Source: an uncultured Allosphingosinicella sp. | GTDB lineage: Bacteria; Pseudomonadota; Alphaproteobacteria; Sphingomonadales; Sphingomonadaceae | Assembly (NCBI GenBank): GCA_934539295.1 | Contig: CAKTCN010000003.1 | Span: 53,003-117,002, forward strand | DNA: 64,000 bases | Direction of reading: 5' to 3' | In this document: positions 17,963-26,473 of the stretch, in pieces | Position numbering within the stretch: the stretch's first letter is position 1 | Layout: every line of letters starts with the position of its first letter | Notes under the pieces: model-generated | What the model saw: the letters and a program-made list of their open reading frames with translations, nothing else | What the model was told of the DNA's origin: nothing | Database searches by the model: none | Translations under genes and position numbers: made by a program

Positions 17963-19045
17963 TCAGGCGGGACGACGTCCCCCGACCCGGTAAATGCGCT
18001 GGCGGAAGAACCATTCATAAGGGTGCCGTTCCAGGACGCGGTACACGATGTGCGAAGCCGCAAAGGAGAGCGCGGTTACCAGCACGAAGAACAGGCCAAC
18101 GCTCGGCGCGACATTTTCCGTAAAGAGCCCGGCCCGCACAAAGGCCTGCCGCAGCGGGAAATAGATATAGGGGTGAGTGAGGTAGAGGCTGAAGCTGATG
18201 GTTCCCGCATAAGCGACGACCCGCGCCGAAAGCCATGACGCGCTGAGGCTGCCTGGCACCGTTGCCAGGTAGAAATATGCGGCGGTCAGTGTCAGCGTCG
18301 CGAACAGCCCCGGATCGAGGATGGTATCCCACTCCAATTCGCGCCTGCCCGATGCGACGGCGACGATCAGGCAGCCCATGCACAGCAGCTCCAGCAATCG
18401 CGATCCCCGATCGGCTTCGCGCGGCCGCATGCGGTGAAGCATTCGGATGGCGATGCCGATCACGAAATAGATCGAAAGCGGCTCGACCACGAGGAACGCA
18501 GCGGCCACGCCGAAGGCGAGGAGCCGGATGCTGGTGCGGGATTGGCGCAGCGCCGCGAACACGCAGGCGCATGTCAGCACGTAGAAGATCACCTCGTAGG
18601 TGAGGCTCCAGGCGTTTGGAGTCAGCTGCTCGGTGGCGGTGAACAGGTCCAGGAACAGGAATCCGGCGATCACCGCCTCCACGCTGTTCTGCTTGGGATA
18701 AGCATTGGTCAGCGCGTTCAGCAGCACGAACAACAGCGAAAAGGCGAAGAATAGCGGATAAACGCGCAGCCAGCGGCGCAGCGCAAATTCACCCGGCGGA
18801 TACCTGATCGCACTCGGCAGCACGACATAGCCCGATATGACGAAGAACAGGTACACCCCGAACGTGCCGAAATAGGAAGGCACCTGAACCAGCGACACAT
18901 AATCGCGATGCCCGGGATAAACGTGCTCGGCTACGCCCACCAATATGTGAGCAACCAGCACGAACAGGCAGGCCACCCCCCTCAGGCCATGGGCTGCGAC
19001 GTTGAATTCGCTCACCCGTTCCTTTGTCTGCGCCGCTGGCTCCAT
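17963..19045 (-). CDS. Acyltransferase 3 family membrane protein (OafA/YrhL-like)
   Basis: A 360-residue integral membrane protein. It begins with a conserved FNVAAHGLRGVACLFVLVAH segment, whose His-containing helix and RG motif are the hallmark of acyltransferase family 3. About ten transmembrane helices follow, including FFVISGYVVLPSAIRY and SLYLTHPYIYFPL. These enzymes transfer acetyl or other acyl groups to cell-surface sugars. It sits at one end of the exopolysaccharide locus, so O-acetylation of the polymer is the likely role. The frame is open 9 codons upstream, but the ATG at 19045 has AAAAGGG at good spacing. Confidence 0.88.
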   Translation of the reverse strand: MEPAAQTKERVSEFNVAAHGLRGVACLFVLVAHILVGVAEHVYPGHRDYVSLVQVPSYFGTFGVYLFFVISGYVVLPSAIRYPPGEFALRRWLRVYPLFFAFSLLFVLLNALTNAYPKQNSVEAVIAGFLFLDLFTATEQLTPNAWSLTYEVIFYVLTCACVFAALRQSRTSIRLLAFGVAAAFLVVEPLSIYFVIGIAIRMLHRMRPREADRGSRLLELLCMGCLIVAVASGRRELEWDTILDPGLFATLTLTAAYFYLATVPGSLSASWLSARVVAYAGTISFSLYLTHPYIYFPLRQAFVRAGLFTENVAPSVGLFFVLVTALSFAASHIVYRVLERHPYEWFFRQRIYRVGGRRPA

Positions 19046-19281
19046 CACGCCCTTTTCCCAAACCGCAAGCAATGTTCGGCCGTGACCGTGCCTGATCCAT
19101 GTTGGGTTCTAGCAGCCGGCCCACTCACCGGCACCGGCGCGGGGGGGTTAGGCGGATCGTCCACATGGACGAGGACAGCTTTCGCCCGGGAGTAAGCCAC
19201 AATCGCCCCGCACATGCCCGATCCCCATTTGCAGACGGGTTGCGGCGGCGGGACAATCCGGCGGAACGGACGGGTAGATCG

Positions 19282-20640
19282 ATGGCGTCGAGGAAATCGG
19301 AACGGGTGGCGACTGGCGGGATCTTCGCCGACCCAGAACTCAAAATATGGTCACGTGAAGGCGATCATCACCATGGCGACGGGATGCGCCTGGCTCCTCC
19401 GGTCGAGCCGGCCAGCGACATATGGCTGCGGATCGGCCGCTACCTCCTTTACGCCTGCGCCTTCGTAGGCGGGTGGCACCTGCTGCGAGTTGGTGGACAG
19501 AACATCACGCTTTCGGACGTGGCCTTCCTCGCCTGCTTCGCGGTGATGCTCGGCAACGGGCGGCTCAGCGTCTCGCCTTTCGGAGGCGCCTCGTCCTTAT
19601 GGTATCTGGCGGTCGGCACCATGTTGCTCGGCCTTTTCGCAAGCACCGCGCTGAACGGCGACCTGTCGCGCTGGCTGGTGGTGGCGGTGCAATATACGCT
19701 GGCCCTGTGCCTTATACCCATGCTGCTCAACAGCTACCCGCGGGACATCACGGCACGGCTGCCGCTCATCTTCTGCCTGGGCGTCGTGGTGTCGCAACTG
19801 ATCGGGATCGTATCGATCAATCTCTTCTCCTATGCCCAGACGAGCATTCTACTCGGCACCAAGTTCATCAGCGGCAGCGGGCGCCTGGGCGCCCTGGCGG
19901 GGGAAGCGAACTGGAACGGCGCCTCGATCGCAAGCGCGATGCCGATGCTGATCTATTCGCTTGTACGGGGCCATATCCGTGTCGTGCCGGCGGTCCTTTG
20001 CGCGATCATCCTCGCCTGGGGCCTGCTGCTCAGCGCGTCCTTCACCGGATTTTGCGCTACCTTGCTTTCCACCCTGATCGCCCTGTTCCTGCTCGGCCCC
20101 AAATATGTGGCGAGGCTCGCGCTGGTCGTCGCCGTGGGCGGGGGGTTGTTCGTGGCGGCGGGTGCCCCGTTGCCCGAAACGTTCCAGAAAAGGGTAGCGG
20201 GCGCGATCACGTCCGGCGACCTCGACCAGGCAGGAACCTTCACCGGCCGGGCGGAGCTCATCAAGGAAGCCTGGATCATGGCGGAGGATACGACCCTCAT
20301 CGGTCTTGGCGTCGACAGGTTCCGCGAGGAAAGCATGCACGGCGCGCCGGTTCACCAGTTGTACCTGCTCGTCTGGACGGAAGGCGGGTTCATCGCCTTC
20401 GTCGGGCTGCTCTCCATCCTGGGTCTCCTGATCGCGCTCGGCATCAACGCCGTGCGGATCGATCGGGTGGGGGGCGCGATGGCGACGGGCGTGATCGCGG
20501 TGCTGCTGGTCTACACCTTCACCAGCGCGCATATGTATGCACGTTTGTGGATGATGCCGGTGATGGTCGCGCTGAGCGCCGTCTATGCCCGCCGAAGTGA
20601 AGCGGATGACGCCGAGACGCTGAGTCCCGTCCGGCGCTGA
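19282..20640 (+). CDS. O-antigen ligase / polysaccharide polymerase (Wzy/WaaL-like)
   Basis: About 450 residues with ten to twelve transmembrane segments starting at IGRYLLYACAFVGGWHLLRV. A large loop with GSGRLGALAGEANWNGASIA and the later ETFQKRVAGAITSGDLDQAG, GRAELIKEAW and HGAPVHQLYLLVWTEGGFIA follow the Wzy_C/O-antigen ligase pattern (basic residue in the loop, then a histidine-containing loop). In a Wzx/Wzy locus this is the best candidate for the polymerase. The start is uncertain: 19165 and 19384 are alternatives, and 19282 was chosen as a compromise. Its 3' end overlaps the convergent glycosyltransferase gene by 58 bases. Confidence 0.8.
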   Translation: MASRKSERVATGGIFADPELKIWSREGDHHHGDGMRLAPPVEPASDIWLRIGRYLLYACAFVGGWHLLRVGGQNITLSDVAFLACFAVMLGNGRLSVSPFGGASSLWYLAVGTMLLGLFASTALNGDLSRWLVVAVQYTLALCLIPMLLNSYPRDITARLPLIFCLGVVVSQLIGIVSINLFSYAQTSILLGTKFISGSGRLGALAGEANWNGASIASAMPMLIYSLVRGHIRVVPAVLCAIILAWGLLLSASFTGFCATLLSTLIALFLLGPKYVARLALVVAVGGGLFVAAGAPLPETFQKRVAGAITSGDLDQAGTFTGRAELIKEAWIMAEDTTLIGLGVDRFREESMHGAPVHQLYLLVWTEGGFIAFVGLLSILGLLIALGINAVRIDRVGGAMATGVIAVLLVYTFTSAHMYARLWMMPVMVALSAVYARRSEADDAETLSPVRR

Positions 20641-21734
20641 CGCGCCTCGACCAGCGCCGCATAGAGTTCGAGATGCTGCTCGGCACAGGCACCTATGGTG
20701 AAGCGCGATGCCGCGCCGATCGCGCCAGCCGACAGACTTGCATACAGTGCGTCATCCTCGATCACCTGCATCAGCCTGTCCGCAAGCGCCTGCGGATCGG
20801 ACGGCGGGACAAGGAGGCCGTTGGCTCCGTCCCGGATCAGGTCGCCATTGCCTGGCACGTCCGTGGCAACGATGGGGAGCCCGGAGGATAGAGCCTCGAG
20901 CACCGCAATCGGCAGCCCTTCATAGTGGGAGGAGTTCGCAAAGACGTCCGCCCGGCTCATCAGTTCGGAAACGTCGCTTCGGGGTCCAAGAAGCTCAACG
21001 ACGTCGTCCACACCTTCTTCCGCGATCCTTGTTCGCAGCGCGTCCATCAGCGGCCCGCCGCCTGCGACCCGCACCCGGACGCGCCGACCGCGATGGCGTG
21101 CGGCCCGGTCCAGGATTGAGGCCGCACGGATGAGCGTAGGATAGTCCTTCTGGGCGGTGAGCGCGCCGACGCTCAGCACCGTGAAATCCTGCGCGGCCGC
21201 TCGGCGCGGGGCGGCAACGCGGAAATCCTCGGACGCCGCATTGATGATGTCGGCCACGTGACGCCGTGCATGCCTACGGATCAGGGCAGCGCAAGCCGGT
21301 CCGATCGCCACATAGGCGTCCACTTTCCTGTCGAGCAGCCGAAACAGCCAGGGCGGAAAGTTGAAACGGCTGTTGTGGTGGGTCAGCACCACCGGCACCC
21401 GCACGCCTGCAAGCCACAGCATCGGAATGGCCCGCGCGGTATGGGCATGAACGACGTCGGGCTGAAGCCGTGCGATCTCGCGCCGCAAGGAAACCGCACC
21501 CGCCCACGGCTTGCGACGATTGACGATGCCGAGCGATCGGACGGGCACGCCGTCCGCCGCAGCGCGCGACATGATGCTGTCCTGTGCGCTCGCCGAATTG
21601 CCGACGCTGGCTGCGTCGCAAAGCGCAACCACGTTCGCGTCGTGCCCGGACGCGCGAAACTGCCGGGAAAGATTCAGGACGAGCGTCTCCGCGCCGCCAT
21701 AGGTGAAGCTGGTGAGGATCGAACAGATGCGCAC
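20583..21734 (-). CDS. Glycosyltransferase family 4
   Basis: A 383-residue GT-B fold enzyme. The N-terminal Rossmann domain has TSFTYGGAETLVLNLSRQF and PDVVHAHTARAIP. The C-terminal nucleotide-sugar domain has VLSVGALTAQKDYPTLIRA, VAGGGPLMDALR, and the GT4 motif SHYEGLPIAVLEALSSGLPI with its E-x7-E spacing. Residues after VDYAALVEARQ form a serine-rich tail encoded in the overlap with the convergent polymerase gene. The start is GTG at 21734, preceded by AAAGGGG at proper spacing. It probably adds one sugar of the repeating unit on the cytoplasmic face. Confidence 0.87.
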   Translation of the reverse strand: MRICSILTSFTYGGAETLVLNLSRQFRASGHDANVVALCDAASVGNSASAQDSIMSRAAADGVPVRSLGIVNRRKPWAGAVSLRREIARLQPDVVHAHTARAIPMLWLAGVRVPVVLTHHNSRFNFPPWLFRLLDRKVDAYVAIGPACAALIRRHARRHVADIINAASEDFRVAAPRRAAAQDFTVLSVGALTAQKDYPTLIRAASILDRAARHRGRRVRVRVAGGGPLMDALRTRIAEEGVDDVVELLGPRSDVSELMSRADVFANSSHYEGLPIAVLEALSSGLPIVATDVPGNGDLIRDGANGLLVPPSDPQALADRLMQVIEDDALYASLSAGAIGAASRFTIGACAEQHLELYAALVEARQRRTGLSVSASSASLRRA

Positions 21735-21849
21735 GGAGGGCCCCTTTGCGGCGCAGGTTCCGGCCCGGGCCGTCGACGATCAACTGCCCTTTCGGGCTAG
21801 ACTGTTTGATCCTTCGAAGCGGGCGTGCCGCCTGTGGCACAGAGCCGTC

Positions 21850-22845
21850 ATGGATGCCGATATCGCCAGTCCGGCCGCTGAAGCCCTGCCCCGCGACGCA
21901 GCGGGCGTGCATGCGCCGCTGCTGCTGCATATCGGATTTCACAAGACGGCCTCGACCTGGCTGCAGGCCAACCTGTTCGACGACGGGGCGCTAGGCTTCA
22001 CCGCGCGCTTCGGCGGCCCGCGCCACCAGCTGGTCGCCGACATCGTCCGGCCCGACCCCCTGTTCTTCGACCCTGCCTGCGTGCGCACACGTTATGCCCC
22101 CTTCCTCGACGATGCCGGCGCGGCGGGGCGCACGCTCGTGCTCAGCCACGAGCGTTTTTCCGGCTACCCGTCTTCAGGCGGCCGTGATCGCCAGATGATC
22201 GCGGAGCGGCTCGCCGCCACTTTCCCGCAAGCACGAATCCTGATCGTCATTCGTGAGCAACATGCCGTGATCCGGTCCATGTACAGCCAGCATGTGACCG
22301 ATGGCGGCGTGGAAGGCATCGCGCGGTTCCTTGCACCCGCCGAACCCTATCTCCTGCGCCGGCCAGGCTTTCGCCGTGAATTCTACGCCTATAACCGGTT
22401 GATCGACCTCTACGCCCGGCTGTTCGGACGGGATCGGGTGCTGGTGCTGCCGTTCGAGCTGCTTGCCCGCGAACCATCCTGCTTCGCCGGCGCGATCGCG
22501 CGTCATTGCGGCCAGCCGGCGACCCCGGTGCTGGCGAACGGGCGGGTCAACGTGGCGCGGCCCTTGCTGATGCAATGGGTGCAGCGCCCGCTCAACATGC
22601 TCTTCTACCATAATGAACTGAGCCCGGGAGCGCTGTTCCACATCAGCCGCTTCCACAAGCGCTATGCCCGCCTTGCGCCCTTGTTCCGCGCCATCTCGCC
22701 AGGCGCGGTCGAGCGTCGGCTCGACCGAGGTCTGCGGCAGGCGATCGCTGCGCATGTCGGCGGCTATTACGCGCACAGCAATGCGCTGACGCAGGCCCAT
22801 GTGGAGCACGACCTGCGATCGCTCGGCTACCAAGTGGGCGAGTGA
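21850..22845 (+). CDS. Sulfotransferase family protein (first of two)
   Basis: A 331-residue protein. LLHIGFHKTASTWLQANLFD is the PAPS 5'-phosphosulfate loop (the HKTxSTxLQ form seen in bacterial carbohydrate sulfotransferases). LIVIREQHAVIRSMYSQHV is the 3'-phosphate-binding segment with its Arg and Ser. RSMYSQH and the later VLPFELLAREP fit the family. It is expected to transfer sulfate from PAPS to a sugar of the polysaccharide. The ATG at 21850 begins just before the fold; the stop overlaps the start of the next glycosyltransferase (TGATG). The PAPS-making genes cysD and cysNC lie in the same locus. Confidence 0.82.
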   Translation: MDADIASPAAEALPRDAAGVHAPLLLHIGFHKTASTWLQANLFDDGALGFTARFGGPRHQLVADIVRPDPLFFDPACVRTRYAPFLDDAGAAGRTLVLSHERFSGYPSSGGRDRQMIAERLAATFPQARILIVIREQHAVIRSMYSQHVTDGGVEGIARFLAPAEPYLLRRPGFRREFYAYNRLIDLYARLFGRDRVLVLPFELLAREPSCFAGAIARHCGQPATPVLANGRVNVARPLLMQWVQRPLNMLFYHNELSPGALFHISRFHKRYARLAPLFRAISPGAVERRLDRGLRQAIAAHVGGYYAHSNALTQAHVEHDLRSLGYQVGE

Positions 22846-23975
22846 TGGACTCGCACCTGCGCGGCAGGCACGTGGCGATGGTCCTTTCGGCCCTCGGGGC
22901 CGGCGGCGCGGAGCGGGTGGTGGCCGACCTGTCGCGCCGCTGGGTCGCCGAAGGCGCGCGCGTGACGATATTCGCCTTCGATCGCCCGGACGACCCGGTC
23001 TATCATGCCTTCGATCCCGCGGTGGAACTCGTCCGCCTCGCGATCCCCTCATCGGGCATCCATTCCGTGCCGATCCGCCTGCTCGCCCTGCGGCGCGCAA
23101 TCCGGCAGGCGCGGCCGGACGTCCTCATCAGCTTCCTCACCAAGATCAACGTCACGGCCTTGCTGGCGATGACCGGCATCGACGCGCCGGTGATCGTGTC
23201 CGAACGCAACAATCCCGACCAACAGCGCAAGTCGATCCTCTGGCGCCTGTTCTCGCAACTTGCGCATCTTCGCGCAGACGCCGTCGTGTGCCAGACGGCG
23301 CGCAGCAAGCGATGCGTGCCCGTGGCCGCGCGGCGCCGTGCAGTGGTCATACCCAATTCCATCGCACCCGCCAGCGTCCAGCCGGTGCCGTCGGGGCGCA
23401 AGCGCCTGGTCGCGGTCGGCCGCCTGACCGAGCAGAAAGGCTTCGAACTGCTCATCCAGGCGTTCGGGCGCGTGGCGGGCAACAATCCCGGATGGGACCT
23501 TCACATCTGGGGCGACGGGCCGGACCGACCCGTGCTGGAAGCTGCCATCCGCGACCTGGGACTGGGCAGCCGCATCTACCTGCGCGGGCTGAGCACGACG
23601 CCGGGGGGCTGGCGGACCGAGGCGGACGCCTTCGTCCTCTCCTCCCGCTACGAAGGCTTTCCCAACGTGCTGGGGGAAGCCATGGCGGCGGGCCTGCCGG
23701 TCATCTCCGTCGATTGCGACTTTGGGCCGGCCGACATGATCATCCCGTGGGAGAACGGACTACTTGTTCCGCCCGGCCAGGTAGCCCTTCTCGCCGACGG
23801 CATCGAAAGGCTGCTGTCCGACCGTCCCCTTCAACATGCGCTGAGGCAGGCTGCGCCAGCGATTGCGCGCCGGTTCGCGCCGGAACAGGTCGAGGCCGCG
23901 TGGCGCGACCTCCTTCAGGCCGTGCTCGCGACGCGCGCCTCTCCGCGGCCATCCCTGCGCGCGAGCAGGGTGTAG
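22845..23975 (+). CDS. Glycosyltransferase family 4
   Basis: A 376-residue GT-B enzyme with MVLSALGAGGAERVVADLSR at the acceptor side. In the donor domain it has LVAVGRLTEQKGFELLIQAF, WGDGPDRPVLE and SSRYEGFPNVLGEAMAAGLP, the last being the GT4 retaining-enzyme motif. It resembles GalNAc/GlcNAc-transferring PglH/PglJ-type enzymes, but the sugar cannot be told from sequence. Its ATG overlaps the sulfotransferase stop by one base, so the two are co-translated. The last 61 bases overlap the convergent glycosyltransferase gene. Confidence 0.88.
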   Translation: MDSHLRGRHVAMVLSALGAGGAERVVADLSRRWVAEGARVTIFAFDRPDDPVYHAFDPAVELVRLAIPSSGIHSVPIRLLALRRAIRQARPDVLISFLTKINVTALLAMTGIDAPVIVSERNNPDQQRKSILWRLFSQLAHLRADAVVCQTARSKRCVPVAARRRAVVIPNSIAPASVQPVPSGRKRLVAVGRLTEQKGFELLIQAFGRVAGNNPGWDLHIWGDGPDRPVLEAAIRDLGLGSRIYLRGLSTTPGGWRTEADAFVLSSRYEGFPNVLGEAMAAGLPVISVDCDFGPADMIIPWENGLLVPPGQVALLADGIERLLSDRPLQHALRQAAPAIARRFAPEQVEAAWRDLLQAVLATRASPRPSLRASRV

Positions 23976-25084
23976 AGTTCCGCCACCCGCCCGGCGTGAC
24001 GTTCGGTACCGAACCGGGACAGCGCGCTTTCGCGTGCCATGGCCGTCAGGTCGGCAGCACGCGCGGGACGTTGCGCAAGCGCGGTGGCCGCTTCCGCCAT
24101 CTCGCGGGCATTGTCGGGCTCCACCAGGATGCCGATCCGGCCGTCCTCCAGCGCCTCCACATTGCCGCCGGACCGTGCGGCAATCACCGGCGTGCCGACC
24201 AGCATGGCCTCGATCAGCGTGCGGCCGAACGGTTCGCCGACCGCCGGCACAAGCAACTGGTCGCAGGCCGCGATCCAGTCATGCCCAGGCGTTCGGTAGC
24301 CCATGAGCCGCACATCGCCGCGGTCCGCGTGGCGGCGCAGTCGCTCGTCGGTCCGAGAATCCTCCGCCTCGCCGAACATCACGCCCACGACCGGACGGTC
24401 CAGCCCTGCCCGTACCAGGCTCACCACGTCGACGAAGCCGAACGGCCGCTTGCGATGGATGAAGCTTCCGAAATAGCCGAGCACCAACGTGTCGGGGGGC
24501 AGATCGAGCTCTCGCAGCAGGGCCGCCCGCGCTGCGGTCCGATCGACCTGGATGCGCGTTTCGAATGGGCTGTGCAGCACCTCCGCCCGCCTTGCGGCCG
24601 ACCACAAGCCAGGCGGTGGCAGCGAGAAGGTGGAGACGGCCAAGACATGATCCGCGACCAGCGGCGCGAGCAGGCGCAGCCCACGTGCGCCGGGATCGCC
24701 CCGGTGATGCCAGATCAGGCGGGTGCCGGCCATGCGTGCGGCGATGCCCCAGCTGGCATGCGTTCGCCCGTCATTGGTGTGCACGATGTCGACTTCGTAG
24801 CGCTTCAGGAACGCCGCTTTCTTCATCAGACCGCGTGTCGTGCGGGCCATCTGTGCGGGCCCGAAAGGCGCGCCAGGGCGAAAGGTCGGGCCGTTCCGTT
24901 CCGGGCTCCGTATGATCTCATGACCCTCGAAAAGTCGTGCCACATTGCCGCCCGCGACCTGCGGCACGACAAGGATGCGGAACTGCGAGGGGTCGAGGCC
25001 ATCCACGAGTCCGCGAACCGAAATGTGGCTTCCGCCCACCACATCGCCGGTGAAGGGGAAGCAGATCGTGACGCGGCCCGGCAA
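23915..25084 (-). CDS. Glycosyltransferase family 4
   Basis: A 389-residue GT-B enzyme. VTICFPFTGDVVGGSHISVR opens the N-terminal domain and IVHTNDGRTHASWGIAARMA follows. The donor domain has LVLGYFGSFIHRKRPFGFVD and VPAVGEPFGRTLIEAMLVGT, with the GT4 E-x7-E motif. The start is TTG at 25084: an in-frame stop lies three codons upstream and GGAGGAG is 9 bases before it, so the start is well defined despite the rare codon. It follows ugd by 6 bases, so it is the last gene of the long minus-strand operon. Its end overlaps the convergent GT4 gene by 61 bases. Confidence 0.85.
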   Translation of the reverse strand: MPGRVTICFPFTGDVVGGSHISVRGLVDGLDPSQFRILVVPQVAGGNVARLFEGHEIIRSPERNGPTFRPGAPFGPAQMARTTRGLMKKAAFLKRYEVDIVHTNDGRTHASWGIAARMAGTRLIWHHRGDPGARGLRLLAPLVADHVLAVSTFSLPPPGLWSAARRAEVLHSPFETRIQVDRTAARAALLRELDLPPDTLVLGYFGSFIHRKRPFGFVDVVSLVRAGLDRPVVGVMFGEAEDSRTDERLRRHADRGDVRLMGYRTPGHDWIAACDQLLVPAVGEPFGRTLIEAMLVGTPVIAARSGGNVEALEDGRIGILVEPDNAREMAEAATALAQRPARAADLTAMARESALSRFGTERHAGRVAELYTLLARRDGRGEARVASTA

Positions 25085-25090
25085 GGCGGC

Positions 25091-26449
25091 CTACTCCGCC
25101 GCCTGCAGCCGGTCCGCAGCCGCGGAGTCCGGCACCTTGCGCGACGATCGCGTGCCAAGGCCGGTATAGGCGAGTCCCGCCGCCTCCGCCTGGCCGGCCG
25201 AATAGATGTTGCGCAGGTCCACTAACTCGCGCCCCCGCATCGATGCGGCGAGCCGGTTCAGGTCCAGCGCGCGGAAATCGTCCCATTCGGTAACAATGGC
25301 GACCACATCCGCACCTTGCGCCGCCGCATAGGCATCTGCTGCCATCTCCACCCCCGGCAGCATGGCGCGCGCCGCGTCCATTCCTTCCGGATCGAACGCC
25401 GTCACCGTCACGTTGGCGTCCTGCAGCGTGCGGATGATCGACAATGACGGGGCATCGCGCATGTCGTCCGTGTTCGGCTTGAACGTCAGACCCAGCACCG
25501 CGACCTTGCGTCCCCGCGTACCGCCGCCAAGTGCCCTGAGGATCTTTCGCCCCATCGCCCGCTTGCGCCCCTCGTTCACGGCGACCACCGCCTCGATGAT
25601 CCTGAGCGGCGCGTCATGGTCCTGCGCGGTCTTGAGCAAGGCCAGCGTATCCTTGGGGAAGCACGACCCTCCATAGCCGGGCCCGGCGTGCAGGAACTTG
25701 GGGCCGATCCTCTTGTCGAGGCCGATGCCGTGGGCAACGCTCTGCACGTCGGCGCCGGTCGCCTCGCACAGGTCGGCGAGTTCGTTGATGAAGGTGATCT
25801 TGGTGGCAAGAAACGCATTGGCCGCATATTTGGTGAGCTCGGCGCAGCGGCGCGTCATCGTTACCAGCGGCGCGCGGTTCAGGAACAACGGGCGATAGAC
25901 CTGCTCCATCACGTCGGTGGCCATGGGCGAATTGGACCCGATCACGATCCGGTCGGGGCGCTTGAAATCGGCAATGGCAGCGCCTTCGCGCAGGAATTCC
26001 GGATTGGACACGACGTCGAACGTGCCGGCGGGCGCCACTTCCTCCAGGATCGCCTCGACCTCGTCGCCCGTGCCGACCGGCACCGTCGACTTGGTGACGA
26101 CCACCGTGTAGCCGTCAAGATGCGCGCCGATCTGCCGCGCGGCCTGGTAGACATGGCTGAGGTCGGCATGACCGTCGCCGCGCCGTGAGGGCGTTCCGAC
26201 CGCTATGAACACCACGTCGGCCCCGCGCACCGCCGGACCGATCTCGCATGCGAAGTTCAGCCGTCCCGCCGCCACATTGCGGCTGACAAGCTTGGCAAGC
26301 CCGGGCTCGTAGATCGGCATGACGCCGCGTTTCAGTTGGGCGATACGATCGGCATCCACGTCGATGCAGGAAAGGTCATGGCCGAAATCGGCAAGACAGG
26401 CCGCGGAAACGAGGCCGACATATCCCGCGCCGATGATGGTGATCCGCAT
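25091..26449 (-). CDS. ugd: UDP-glucose 6-dehydrogenase
   Basis: A 452-residue enzyme with the NAD-binding start MRITIIGAGYVGLVSAACLA, FIAVGTPSRRGDGHADLSHV, KSTVPVGTGD, NPEFLREGAAI and the catalytic cysteine in YGGSCFPKDTLALL. VLGLTFKPNTDDMRDAPSL lies in the C-terminal domain. It oxidises UDP-glucose twice to UDP-glucuronate, so the polymer made here probably contains glucuronate or a derived sugar. AGGAG is 8 bases before the ATG. It sits between the beta-helix lipoprotein gene (24-base gap) and the GT4 gene, in one operon. Confidence 0.95.
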   Translation of the reverse strand: MRITIIGAGYVGLVSAACLADFGHDLSCIDVDADRIAQLKRGVMPIYEPGLAKLVSRNVAAGRLNFACEIGPAVRGADVVFIAVGTPSRRGDGHADLSHVYQAARQIGAHLDGYTVVVTKSTVPVGTGDEVEAILEEVAPAGTFDVVSNPEFLREGAAIADFKRPDRIVIGSNSPMATDVMEQVYRPLFLNRAPLVTMTRRCAELTKYAANAFLATKITFINELADLCEATGADVQSVAHGIGLDKRIGPKFLHAGPGYGGSCFPKDTLALLKTAQDHDAPLRIIEAVVAVNEGRKRAMGRKILRALGGGTRGRKVAVLGLTFKPNTDDMRDAPSLSIIRTLQDANVTVTAFDPEGMDAARAMLPGVEMAADAYAAAQGADVVAIVTEWDDFRALDLNRLAASMRGRELVDLRNIYSAGQAEAAGLAYTGLGTRSSRKVPDSAAADRLQAAE

Positions 26450-26473
26450 GATTGGGTCTCCTGAAGGAACATG

